Below are positions 16,949 to 24,170 of a stretch of 33,124 bases of DNA, one piece after another. The first letter of the stretch is position 1. The number at the start of each line of letters is the position of its first letter. Where the stretch lies: contig JACKLV010000023.1 of assembly GCA_024235755.1 (NCBI GenBank), positions 1 through 33,124 of the forward strand. Direction: 5' to 3'. The position numbers and the translations under genes are program-made. Origin of the DNA: Burkholderiales bacterium. GTDB lineage: Bacteria; Pseudomonadota; Gammaproteobacteria; Burkholderiales; Nitrosomonadaceae. Below the pieces are notes generated by a model that saw only the letters and a list, made by a program, of their open reading frames with translations, did no database searches and had not been told where the DNA came from.

Positions 16949-17578
16949 TTAATCTTTTTGTGCATGTTGATTTATCTGATCAATAGCTTTTTCAACTGCG
17001 CGAGCAGCTTCTCTGGCTTCAGCCTCATTTCCCATCATTGTTAATCTGCCAAAGTTGCCAAAGGGTTTTACGTCAATCAACGTAACATGCGCTGCCTTTT
17101 CAGCTTGATTGGCTGCATAGATTGCATAGCCTGCAGGCTCAACTTCCAGTATAAACATACTCCTTCCTGGCAAAATCATAGAACCCTTTCGCAACTGACG
17201 GTTAATGAGTGTGGCATGGTCCGGCGTAATGGCGTAGATAATTTCATTCCATGCGATTCGGCAGGCCATACGTGATTCAATAGTAGCACCAATTTCCTGC
17301 AGAACAATATTACCTGCTTCGAGAACATCACTTTGATTGCGGTAATGGATTTCCATTGAACCAAATGAACGCTCCACGACCTGTTCACCCATACGTACAC
17401 TCGTTTCCTTCAATGCGATATCGGACAAACGATGTACAGCCATGCCAGGTGCAACTTCAATCCACAAGCACGCGTCGCCGGGAGTGGGTAAGAACCCTTG
17501 TGAAGAGGTAGCGAGATAGGAGGCGAGCTGGGGCTGCAGTGAATCGATAAAAACAAAAGTTCGCAAAGAGATCTGCAT
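16949..17578 (-). CDS. csoS1D: CsoS1D tandem BMC-domain shell protein
   Basis: A 209-residue tandem bacterial-microcompartment protein that closely resembles cyanobacterial CsoS1D: LRTFVFIDSLQPQLASYLA near the start, GFLPTPGDACLW (28-39), APGMAVHRLSDIALK, then ITPDHATLINRQLRKGSMI and GRLTMMGNEAEA. CsoS1D trimers stack into a gated, wide-pore shell unit; the pore Glu-Arg pair is visible as Glu69-Arg70 in VVERSFGS. It lacks the N-terminal extension of about 45 residues found in Prochlorococcus. It starts six bases after the cbbO stop, so it belongs to the same transcript. Confidence 0.93.
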   Translation of the reverse strand: MQISLRTFVFIDSLQPQLASYLATSSQGFLPTPGDACLWIEVAPGMAVHRLSDIALKETSVRMGEQVVERSFGSMEIHYRNQSDVLEAGNIVLQEIGATIESRMACRIAWNEIIYAITPDHATLINRQLRKGSMILPGRSMFILEVEPAGYAIYAANQAEKAAHVTLIDVKPFGNFGRLTMMGNEAEAREAARAVEKAIDQINQHAQKD

Positions 17579-17584
17579 GATTTC

Positions 17585-19939
17585 TTAGTGTGTAAGACCC
17601 ATATAGAGCATAGGCAGTTTCTCAGGAAGTCTCTCCACATGATCCAGCACAGTGTAATTTTTCATGCCAAAGATACGCGAGACGTACTGGTCAGCGCCTG
17701 GATCAAGCGAAAGTGCGTAGGTAGTGATACCAGCGCGCAATAATTCTTCAACGGCATGTTTTGTATCGAAGCGGAGATACTGTGGATCACGCACATCATT
17801 ATCGGCGGGTTCGCCATCGGTTATGACAAACAGGATTTTTTTATTTTGGGGTTGTTGTCCAAGTATCGAGCCAGCATGGCGCAAAGCGGCTCCCATTCGT
17901 GTCGAATAACTTCCTTCCATGGCTGCGAGACGAGCTTTGACAACGTCATTATACGGCGCATCGAAATCTTTGAAGCGGGAGTAATGCACGTCATGCCGTC
18001 CATCGGAACAGAAGCCGTGCAAGGCAAATGGGTCGCCGATACGATCCAACGCATCTGAAAACAGAACGGTAGCGGCGCGCGTGAGGTCCATTACGGTGTA
18101 ATCATGACCGCGAACTTTTTCATTAGCGGACTCAGACATGTCTAACAGCACCATGACAGCTAAATCCCGAACGTTCCGTTTATGGCGAATCATAATCCGG
18201 TTGTCAGGTTGTTGTCCCATACGAATATCGATCATGGCACGCACAGCTGCATTAATATCTACTTCATCGCCATCTTCAACTCGCCGGATACGTTGCATGC
18301 CATGCGGTGTCATGGAATCGATAAGAAATTTAAGCCGTGATATGATCGGCTTGTTGTCCTCTATAATTTTATTGATCAGATCGAGATCACCCAGTTGGGG
18401 GCGGCGTTCCAGCACAGTTACCCAACTGGGTCGTTCCAACTGTATTTGGTAATCCCATTCATGATAGTGGTAGGGATCAGATATCGGTTCCTTTCCCTCC
18501 AGAGAATTGATGGTTACGCCTTCTTGATCCAACCAGTACTCCGTGGGCAGTACCCAAATTTCCTCCGCATCGTCGCCGGCAAATTCATTATCCAGCGAAT
18601 TTACCATTTCCATAATATTGACCTTTTTACGAGTCTGCTTAGGCATCCAGGTTGCTTCCAAGGCTTCCATTTCGTCGTATTCTTCGGATTCCCAGATGGC
18701 GCGGTTATCGTCTCGATAAATTGCGCGCAGAATATCGGAACGTAGGTTGTATTCGGGCAAAGGAAACTTCGCCAAGTGATGCGCAAGTTCTACACCGATG
18801 TTCCAGCTTGATTGGTTAGTGTCCAGGTTTTGTTCTGCTCTGAAAAGTTCGATCCCTTTCCGTACCCACGGATGGGGATCAGCACTGTTTTCTTCAAGCA
18901 GCGCTCTTGCCAGCCGGTTAAGCAGATCACCTACTGTTTCTGGTTCGTTATAGTCAGACAGTGGATGCAACGCCAACCAGTCATTACGCATGCCGGGGAA
19001 CTGACGGCAGGCCAGTTCTTCCACTCGCGCATCTTCAATTACCTCAATAATTGCTATCTGAGTCGTATTCAGCATCTGCATCGACAGCGGCTTGAGCGTA
19101 AAAACAAGGTGCGCAGCACAATGATTGGCAATAGCGCGGTAAATTTCAGATCCAGGGATCACAAACTCAAGCGCCATTGCTTCGTCTTGGAATGTGTAAT
19201 CGTCATAGGCATCAGCAATATGGATAACATAACGACTGATGTAGGGTTTCAAACCCTCACGGCTTTCATAATCCCCGGCGGTTGGTCGCAGGAAAAAATC
19301 GCGCCCCCACATTGCACGTAAGTAAATGTTGAGACGACGCTGTACATCTACGAACAGCGTACCTTTTCGTTCGGACTGTAGAACAGACAGAGCATCCGGG
19401 CTTTGCAGTGAAAAATAGCGGATTTGACCGTCGAAGTCTGATTTGTACGCTTGAACGCCCCACTGCACCCACCGTCGCAGACCACCAAGAGTCAGCTGTG
19501 TCAGCAGCAGATCAAGTTTCTCTAACATAGGGCGTAAGCCGCGCGGTGCTTGAGCCAGCATAATAGATAGTACGCTGAGATAGTTACGGAAGAGTTCTCC
19601 GTCGCTCAATCTTTCAGCGGCAAGGGGAGCCGTGCTAACTATAAGCGCAAGTACTTGGCTTGATGTTTTAGAAGCCATAGAGAGCAGAAAGCTAACAATA
19701 TCCGGTAAAATATCCTCGCCAATGACGTAGGCTACGCGTGGAATTTCCTGGATAAAGGTGACAACGAGCTCTTCTCCTCGTCCAAGGTCATGCAACGCCA
19801 CAGCTGCCTTAAGATAATTGCTCAGGCCTCGCGATGAGAAAACCTTGGCTGCCTCTGTCCATGATGAACGCAATACATCTTGGGAATTGCTCGGCAGATC
19901 GTCAAGGAGTACTTGGTACTCTTCAAGGTGGATAGTCAT
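17585..19939 (-). CDS. cbbO: RuBisCO activase subunit CbbO (VWA domain)
   Basis: A 784-residue partner of CbbQ. CbbO bridges the CbbQ hexamer to RuBisCO, and the complex removes inhibitory sugar phosphates from the active site. The N-terminal two thirds form the CbbO-specific helical region. The C-terminal von Willebrand A domain starts near 590 and has the MIDAS motif DMSES (600-604), a conserved Thr/Ser in SYSTRMG and VITDGEPAD (705-713). A full MIDAS supports metal-dependent RuBisCO binding. Length fits the family. There is no clear ribosome site, and cbbQ ends 70 bases upstream. Confidence 0.95.
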   Translation of the reverse strand: MTIHLEEYQVLLDDLPSNSQDVLRSSWTEAAKVFSSRGLSNYLKAAVALHDLGRGEELVVTFIQEIPRVAYVIGEDILPDIVSFLLSMASKTSSQVLALIVSTAPLAAERLSDGELFRNYLSVLSIMLAQAPRGLRPMLEKLDLLLTQLTLGGLRRWVQWGVQAYKSDFDGQIRYFSLQSPDALSVLQSERKGTLFVDVQRRLNIYLRAMWGRDFFLRPTAGDYESREGLKPYISRYVIHIADAYDDYTFQDEAMALEFVIPGSEIYRAIANHCAAHLVFTLKPLSMQMLNTTQIAIIEVIEDARVEELACRQFPGMRNDWLALHPLSDYNEPETVGDLLNRLARALLEENSADPHPWVRKGIELFRAEQNLDTNQSSWNIGVELAHHLAKFPLPEYNLRSDILRAIYRDDNRAIWESEEYDEMEALEATWMPKQTRKKVNIMEMVNSLDNEFAGDDAEEIWVLPTEYWLDQEGVTINSLEGKEPISDPYHYHEWDYQIQLERPSWVTVLERRPQLGDLDLINKIIEDNKPIISRLKFLIDSMTPHGMQRIRRVEDGDEVDINAAVRAMIDIRMGQQPDNRIMIRHKRNVRDLAVMVLLDMSESANEKVRGHDYTVMDLTRAATVLFSDALDRIGDPFALHGFCSDGRHDVHYSRFKDFDAPYNDVVKARLAAMEGSYSTRMGAALRHAGSILGQQPQNKKILFVITDGEPADNDVRDPQYLRFDTKHAVEELLRAGITTYALSLDPGADQYVSRIFGMKNYTVLDHVERLPEKLPMLYMGLTH

Positions 19940-20009
19940 TTGAACAGCCAGCGTGACAAATTGAGTTTATTCCGTATTTTCTGCTGTTTGACTGTTTCTT
20001 ATAGTTCTT

Positions 20010-20915
20010 TTAGAAATAAGTGGTAACAGCAGAATCAAGCGCATCTCGCATATCGGCATCGTCAGTGATAGGACGAACCAATGCGACACGACATGCAGCA
20101 AGAGGTTGCACGCCCTTACTGATGAGAGAGCCGGCATAAATTAACATCCGCGTTGACAGACCTTCATCCAATCCGTGTCCCTTGAGATTACGTGCGCGCT
20201 CAGCAATATGTACGAGATTTTTGGCAGTATCTAGACTGACTCCTGATTCATGGGCAACAATCTCCGCTTCGATATCATGTTCTGGATAATCAAAATCGAG
20301 TGCACCAAAACGCTGTTTGGTTGATTGCTTGAGATCTTTCATAAGCGATTGATAGCCAGGGTTGTATGAAATCACTAACTGAAAATCCGAATGCGCTTCA
20401 ATGACTTCGCCTTTTTTTTCTAGAGACAACATGCGTCGGGCATCGGTAAGCGTGTGGATTGATACAATGGTATCCTGGCGCGCTTCGACAACTTCATCAA
20501 GGTAGCAAATTGCGCCATAACGGGCTGCAGCAGCCAGCGGACCATCTTGCCAATGCGTACCATTGGCGTCAAGTAAGTATCGTCCTATCAGGTCAGAAGC
20601 GGTCATGTCTTCATTACAGGCTACGGTAATCAGGGGTTTGCCAAGCTTCCAGGCCATATATTCAACAAAACGTGTCTTGCCGCATCCAGTAGGTCCTTTC
20701 AGCATAATGGGCATACGCACCGAGTAGGCAGCATCATAAAGTTCAATTTCATCGGCAACTACACGGTAATAGGGCTCGCTTTTGATAAGGTATTGCTCTA
20801 ATAACCCTGATGACGCCATATTCACAGAATTATGACTTTCTGAATGTTGGGCAGCTTTACGCGCCAATGCTTCTTGTCGAGGGGAATAAGTACGCATGAA
20901 CGTTTGATTGTGCAT
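20010..20915 (-). CDS. cbbQ: RuBisCO activase AAA+ subunit CbbQ
   Basis: A 301-residue MoxR-class AAA+ ATPase that forms hexamers with CbbO to reactivate RuBisCO. Walker A GPTGCGKT is at 74-81 and Walker B ICYLDEV at 136-142, followed by the sensor region ISYNPGYQSLMK and a C-terminal helical bundle. Most CbbQ proteins have about 265-270 residues. This one carries some 32 extra N-terminal residues, rich in Gln, Arg and Ser. The long start is supported by AAGGAG before the ATG at 20915, while the internal Met33 has no ribosome site. It follows mcdB by 24 bases. Confidence 0.95.
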   Translation of the reverse strand: MHNQTFMRTYSPRQEALARKAAQHSESHNSVNMASSGLLEQYLIKSEPYYRVVADEIELYDAAYSVRMPIMLKGPTGCGKTRFVEYMAWKLGKPLITVACNEDMTASDLIGRYLLDANGTHWQDGPLAAAARYGAICYLDEVVEARQDTIVSIHTLTDARRMLSLEKKGEVIEAHSDFQLVISYNPGYQSLMKDLKQSTKQRFGALDFDYPEHDIEAEIVAHESGVSLDTAKNLVHIAERARNLKGHGLDEGLSTRMLIYAGSLISKGVQPLAACRVALVRPITDDADMRDALDSAVTTYF

Positions 20916-20939
20916 GACAAAACTCCTTGTTCTTAATGC

Positions 20940-21167
20940 TTAATCTGGCCAGACGCGGTTTGGAAACAATTCGCCGCTACTCTCAGGAATACCGCCTGCA
21001 GAAATTTTTGTGCGTTTAACATTCGCCTGTTTAACTTCAGGATTGACTTCGGTTGATTTGGCAGCTGGCTGTTTAGCAGGAACTGCATCTTCAGATTTCG
21101 GTTGTTGGGTGGTCCTGGTTTTGGCTTTACGTACGCTTGAAGTTAGTTTGTCTTTCATGGTGTTCAT
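20940..21167 (-). CDS. mcdB: McdB, carboxysome positioning adaptor
   Basis: A 75-residue, low-complexity, Lys/Thr/Gln/Pro-rich protein with a basic N-terminal half and the conserved C-terminal peptide SGELFPNRVWPD carrying a near-terminal Trp. This fits proteobacterial alpha-McdB proteins, small disordered adaptors that link carboxysomes to the ParA-type ATPase McdA and stimulate its release from DNA. It overlaps the mcdA stop by four bases (ATGA), which is strong support for partnership. Proteins of this type diverge fast, so identity rests mainly on context and the C-terminal motif. Confidence 0.85.
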   Translation of the reverse strand: MNTMKDKLTSSVRKAKTRTTQQPKSEDAVPAKQPAAKSTEVNPEVKQANVKRTKISAGGIPESSGELFPNRVWPD

Positions 21168-21799
21168 AATGGAATTGCCTCATTAATAATTGCTTCGATC
21201 TCTTCTACTGCTCGTTTGCCATGCCCCTTCATTTGATAAACAGAAATTCCCTCAAGCGCTGCGCTGCGATATGCAGCACGTCGGCGAATCATTGTATTGA
21301 GTACAGGAATATTGAACTCTTTGAGCGCCTCATTCATCGCGTTTGAAAGCGCACTACTGGGTTCAAGCTGATTGATGACAAGATAAGCTTGGATGTCCGG
21401 GTTGTCTTTTTTTGTTTTTTCGATTTCTTGTGAAAGCGTTATACTTGCCCAAAGATCAATCGGAGAGGGTAAGACCGGTATTAAAGCAACATCACAAGCT
21501 AGTAGAGCTTGTTCGGATGTGTGGCTGTCCAATGAAGGGGGACAATCAAGTACAATGTATTGATATAGCTTATATTTATCCTGCAGACCATCAGCACTCC
21601 AATCGTCAGATACTATTGCTTCAACAGGTGTAGAAAAAGCTTTCTTGCCCATGTCCGCCCATTGTAGAGAAGAGCCTTGGGGATCAAGATCGATTACTAT
21701 TGTTTTGGCACGCAGTGTTAGTCCGGCCGCCAGATTCATTGCTAAAGTAGTTTTGCCAGCGCCACCCTTTTGGTTAATAATAGCAATGATATATGGCAT
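21164..21799 (-). CDS. mcdA: McdA, ParA-type ATPase for carboxysome distribution
   Basis: A 211-residue ParA/MinD-family ATPase. From the ATG at 21799 the deviant Walker A KGGAGKTT spans 11-18, with signature Lys11 and Lys16. Walker A' is VIDLDPQGSSLQW and Walker B is YIVLDCPPS. McdA dimers bind the nucleoid with ATP, and McdB-coated carboxysomes move along the resulting gradient. The small size without an N-terminal DNA-binding domain fits McdA and not plasmid ParA type Ia. An upstream TTG (21808) would overlap the acRAF stop; the ATG five bases after that stop is preferred. Confidence 0.92.
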   Translation of the reverse strand: MPYIIAIINQKGGAGKTTLAMNLAAGLTLRAKTIVIDLDPQGSSLQWADMGKKAFSTPVEAIVSDDWSADGLQDKYKLYQYIVLDCPPSLDSHTSEQALLACDVALIPVLPSPIDLWASITLSQEIEKTKKDNPDIQAYLVINQLEPSSALSNAMNEALKEFNIPVLNTMIRRRAAYRSAALEGISVYQMKGHGKRAVEEIEAIINEAIPL

Positions 21800-21804
21800 G
21801 ATAA

Positions 21805-22080
21805 TCAATCACTTTTGTTCAAGAAAAGCTGGTTTATGCGCGTTGCTAGGCTTAATTCGTCTTCGCCCAGCTTTCCTTCGTCATTTGCATCCAATGTTAT
21901 ATTTACGTAGGTGCTTGCAAAATTGATATTTTGTGGATGCAACCCAGCTTCTTCAGTCAGCGCGGCTAATGCATCAAGAAATGCACGCGTTTCATTGTAA
22001 TTGTCAAATTCAAATCGCTTGAACAATGTTGGAATACTGCCGCGCGACTCCCAGCCATCGGGAAACTCAGTCAAGCTCAT
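21805..22080 (-). CDS. acRAF, alpha-carboxysome RuBisCO assembly factor (PCD-like)
   Basis: A 91-residue protein of the pterin carbinolamine dehydratase-like fold. In alpha-carboxysome loci this family is a RuBisCO assembly chaperone (acRAF), not a pterin enzyme. The usual start (ESRGSIPTLFKRFEFDNYNE) and the FLDALAALTEEAGLHP helix are clear. The catalytic HHP of true dehydratases is replaced by LHPQN, in line with loss of enzyme activity. Its start overlaps the end of the ferritin-like gene by 14 bases and its stop is five bases before mcdA, so it lies inside the operon. Confidence 0.9.
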   Translation of the reverse strand: MSLTEFPDGWESRGSIPTLFKRFEFDNYNETRAFLDALAALTEEAGLHPQNINFASTYVNITLDANDEGKLGEDELSLATRINQLFLNKSD

Positions 22081-22504
22081 TCTGTTCCGCTCTCATATCA
22101 TCAATCTTGTTGATATGCGCAATTTCATCATTCAGAATTGATTCCAGTAACGCAGCGGTTTCTCCATCGCGCGTACGTTGTGCATGTAATAGCGCATCCC
22201 GATATAAATGTACGGCATTGACTTCCAGCATGCGATTGGACATCATCAATTCTTCCCAGTTTCGTCCGAGACGAGCTGGCGTTAAATTCCCGGCCGAAGG
22301 TGATACACCACACAAAATTAAGTGTTCCATCAAGCGTTCGGCGTGCTCGAGCTCCTCCATCGCTTCCTGGCGAAGCTTCTCTCCTAGTATCGGCTCTCCC
22401 CGCAAGCGAGCAAGCGTGCTTTGCGCAAGGTATTGTTGCACTGCACTCATTTCGTGGGTGAGTGCTCGTGTCAACCAGCCCAGAGTACGCGAATCGACAC
22501 TCAT
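22067..22504 (-). CDS. Bacterioferritin-like protein of the carboxysome locus
   Basis: A 145-residue four-helix ferritin-like protein. Counting from the ATG, Glu18, Glu51, His54, Glu94, Glu127 and His130 fall at exactly the numbers of the E. coli bacterioferritin ferroxidase ligands, so a di-iron site is intact. The heme ligand Met52 is replaced by Leu52, so no heme binding is expected. Homologues occur in many proteobacterial cso operons, and their role in carboxysomes is not settled. It begins 11 bases after the csoS1 gene and overlaps acRAF by 14 bases. It may store iron, act as an oxidase, or protect the particle from peroxide. Confidence 0.9.
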   Translation of the reverse strand: MSVDSRTLGWLTRALTHEMSAVQQYLAQSTLARLRGEPILGEKLRQEAMEELEHAERLMEHLILCGVSPSAGNLTPARLGRNWEELMMSNRMLEVNAVHLYRDALLHAQRTRDGETAALLESILNDEIAHINKIDDMRAEQNELD

Positions 22505-22515
22505 CGATTTACTTG

Positions 22516-22854
22516 TTAGCTGCGGGTAGAAGTGATTTCTGCATCTCGCCCACCACCATCAACTTCCGGTTTTGTTGGCAGAATGCCTTCCACTTCGCTA
22601 TGTACGCGTGCAATGATATGTGCGGCCACGAGGCCATCACCTACGCGTTCGCAGGCATCTGCCCCGGCGCGAACTGCAGCATTCACAGCACCTGTTTCGC
22701 CCCGTACCAGTACGGTTACATAACCACCGCCAACAAACTGTCGTCCGATTAAACGTACTTCGGCGGCTTTGGTCATGGCATCCGCTGCTTCAATAGCGGG
22801 AACCAGACCACGGGTTTCAATCATGCCAAGCGCAATACCTGTCGTATTAGCCAT
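22516..22854 (-). CDS. csoS1: CsoS1 shell hexamer protein, C-terminally extended copy
   Basis: A 112-residue BMC-domain protein, the third and last of three csoS1 copies in transcription order. Residues 1-94 are almost identical to the other two (GIALGMIETRG, pore segment FVGGGY, VRGETGAVNAAVRAGADACE). After ILPT it continues with a Gly/Asp/Arg-rich tail KPEVDGGGRDAEITSTRS in place of the short TPSV end. This is the arrangement of CsoS1B in Halothiobacillus, which is also C-terminally extended. The ribosome site TTAGGAG is shared with the middle copy. It assembles into shell facets. Confidence 0.97.
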   Translation of the reverse strand: MANTTGIALGMIETRGLVPAIEAADAMTKAAEVRLIGRQFVGGGYVTVLVRGETGAVNAAVRAGADACERVGDGLVAAHIIARVHSEVEGILPTKPEVDGGGRDAEITSTRS

Positions 22855-23243
22855 TCTAAAAAACTCCTAAAATAAACACTTGCTTCGATATTGATAAAAT
22901 TTAAACTGAAGGGGTTGTTGGCAGAATGCCTTCCACTTCGCTATGTACGCGTGCAATGATATGTGCGGCCACGAGACCATCGCCTACACGTTCGCAGGCA
23001 TCTGCCCCGGCGCGAACTGCAGCATTCACAGCACCTGTTTCGCCCCGTACCAGTACGGTTACATAACCACCGCCAACAAACTGTCGTCCGATTAAACGTA
23101 CTTCGGCGGCTTTGGTCATGGCATCCGCTGCTTCAATAGCGGGAACCAGACCACGGGTTTCAATCATGCCAAGCGCAATACCTGTCGTATTAGCCATTCT
23201 AAAAAACTCCTAAAATAAACACTTGCTTCGATATTGATAAAAT
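22573..23243. repeat. Tandem near-identical csoS1 units (343-base period)
   Basis: The gene plus its 46-base upstream spacer repeats with a period of 343 bases (starts at 22854 and 23197). The two spacers, 22855-22900 and 23198-23243, are identical. The middle copy's 5' half matches the third copy without difference, while its 3' half matches the first copy with one base changed. The third copy differs at three bases in its 3' half, and the first copy at several bases in its 5' half. Confidence 0.9.
22901..23197 (-). CDS. csoS1: CsoS1 shell hexamer protein, middle copy
   Basis: A 98-residue BMC-domain protein, the most abundant type of carboxysome facet tile. It has GIALGMIETRG, the FVGGGY pore loop (about 41-46) with small-molecule selectivity in the hexamer, and ends GILPTTPSV. 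TTAGGAG precedes the ATG by nine bases. It begins MANTTG, like the third copy, but its 3' end is like the first copy, so it is a mosaic. Confidence 0.97.
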   Translation of the reverse strand: MANTTGIALGMIETRGLVPAIEAADAMTKAAEVRLIGRQFVGGGYVTVLVRGETGAVNAAVRAGADACERVGDGLVAAHIIARVHSEVEGILPTTPSV

Positions 23244-23540
23244 TTAAACTGAAGGGGTTGCTGGCAGAATGCCTTCCACTTCGCTATGTACGCGTGCAAT
23301 GATATGTGCGGCCACGAGACCATCGCCTACACGTTCGCAGGCATCTGCCCCGGCGCGAACTGCAGCATTCACAGCACCTGTTTCGCCCCGTACCAGTACG
23401 GTTACATAACCACCGCCAACAAACTGTCGTCCGATTAAGCGAACTTCGGCAGCTTTGGTCATGGCATCCGCTGCTTCAATAGCGGGAACCAGACCACGGG
23501 TTTCAATCATGCCAAGCGCAATACCTGCATATTCAGCCAT
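23244..23540 (-). CDS. csoS1: CsoS1 shell hexamer protein, first copy
   Basis: A 98-residue BMC-domain protein, first of the three in transcription order, starting MAEYAGIALGM and ending ILPATPSV. I chose the ATG at 23540, which has a strong AAGGAG eight bases upstream; a TTG six codons earlier would contain that site. Residues 10-90 are identical to the other copies apart from synonymous changes. A symmetric AT-rich hairpin lies between it and csoS4B. Confidence 0.97.
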   Translation of the reverse strand: MAEYAGIALGMIETRGLVPAIEAADAMTKAAEVRLIGRQFVGGGYVTVLVRGETGAVNAAVRAGADACERVGDGLVAAHIIARVHSEVEGILPATPSV

Positions 23541-23596
23541 TTTGTTTCTCCTTTTCAAACTAAGTTAAAAAAACGTAATCCGTATTGTTCAATTTT

Positions 23597-23627
23597 AAAA
23601 AATCAGTTGCGTCTAGCATGATTTTTT
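23597..23627. terminator. AT-rich hairpin between csoS4B and csoS1
   Basis: AAAAAATCA (23597-23605) and TGATTTTTT (23619-23627) form a perfect nine-base inverted repeat with a 13-base loop. In both directions the stem ends in a run of T, so it could be a weak terminator or attenuator, or a processing/stability hairpin within the carboxysome transcript. The stem is AT-rich, so full termination is unlikely. Confidence 0.5.
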
Positions 23628-23638
23628 TATTCACCTGT

Positions 23639-23884
23639 CTACTCATTCCAATTATCGATAATGCCGCAGATGGTCAGATCAGTTAATATTGTTTTATCTG
23701 GCATTGCCATACGTGCTGCACTGCCGCTTGCCGTAAACACCCATTTGCCTATCGGCACACCCACTGGGTCTGTTGCGACAATCGACTCTCCCGACTGACT
23801 TTCCAATACCCTAAGGGATACAGCTTTTAAACCGGATACACGGCGCGTGCATACAATCTCATCTTTAACACGCATAATTTCCAT
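23639..23884 (-). CDS. csoS4B: CsoS4B pentameric vertex shell protein
   Basis: An 81-residue BMV (EutN/CcmL-type) protein that caps carboxysome vertices as a pentamer. MEIMRVKDEIVCTRRV, the TDPVGVPIGKWVFTASGSAARMA core and DLTICGIIDNW are diagnostic. The start ATG overlaps the csoS4A stop (TGATG, one shared base), which sets the start and couples translation; a possible GTG/ATG further upstream in the same frame is not needed. Vertex proteins are present at only 60 subunits per shell. Confidence 0.95.
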   Translation of the reverse strand: MEIMRVKDEIVCTRRVSGLKAVSLRVLESQSGESIVATDPVGVPIGKWVFTASGSAARMAMPDKTILTDLTICGIIDNWNE

Positions 23885-24141
23885 CAGGATTTCTTCTCTT
23901 CCCACTGATCAATAATGCCAACTATCGTCAAATCACTTGGAAATTCTTTACTGCCCGCCGCTTCGCGGGCAGCCGACGAACCGACGCATATAACCCAATC
24001 ACCAGGAATGCAACCTACAGCGTCGACTGCAACACTAGGCGTCCCGCCAATTTTGTCTATCACAACCAACAAGGGCCGATGACCCATTTCTTTGATTCGG
24101 TTAGTTGATACTAGCGTCTTCTCAACCCTCATGATTTTCAT
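23884..24141 (-). CDS. csoS4A: CsoS4A pentameric vertex shell protein
   Basis: An 85-residue BMV-family vertex protein, paralogue of CsoS4B. MKIMRVEKTLVSTNRI, the AVGCIPGDWVICVGSSAARE core and DLTIVGIIDQWEE mark the family. GAGGTAG lies ahead of the ATG with a T-rich spacer. Only 29 bases separate it from the csoSCA stop, and it is translationally coupled to csoS4B. Confidence 0.95.
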   Translation of the reverse strand: MKIMRVEKTLVSTNRIKEMGHRPLLVVIDKIGGTPSVAVDAVGCIPGDWVICVGSSAAREAAGSKEFPSDLTIVGIIDQWEEKKS

Positions 24142-24170
24142 AAAAAAACTACCTCGACAAAACAGCTATC

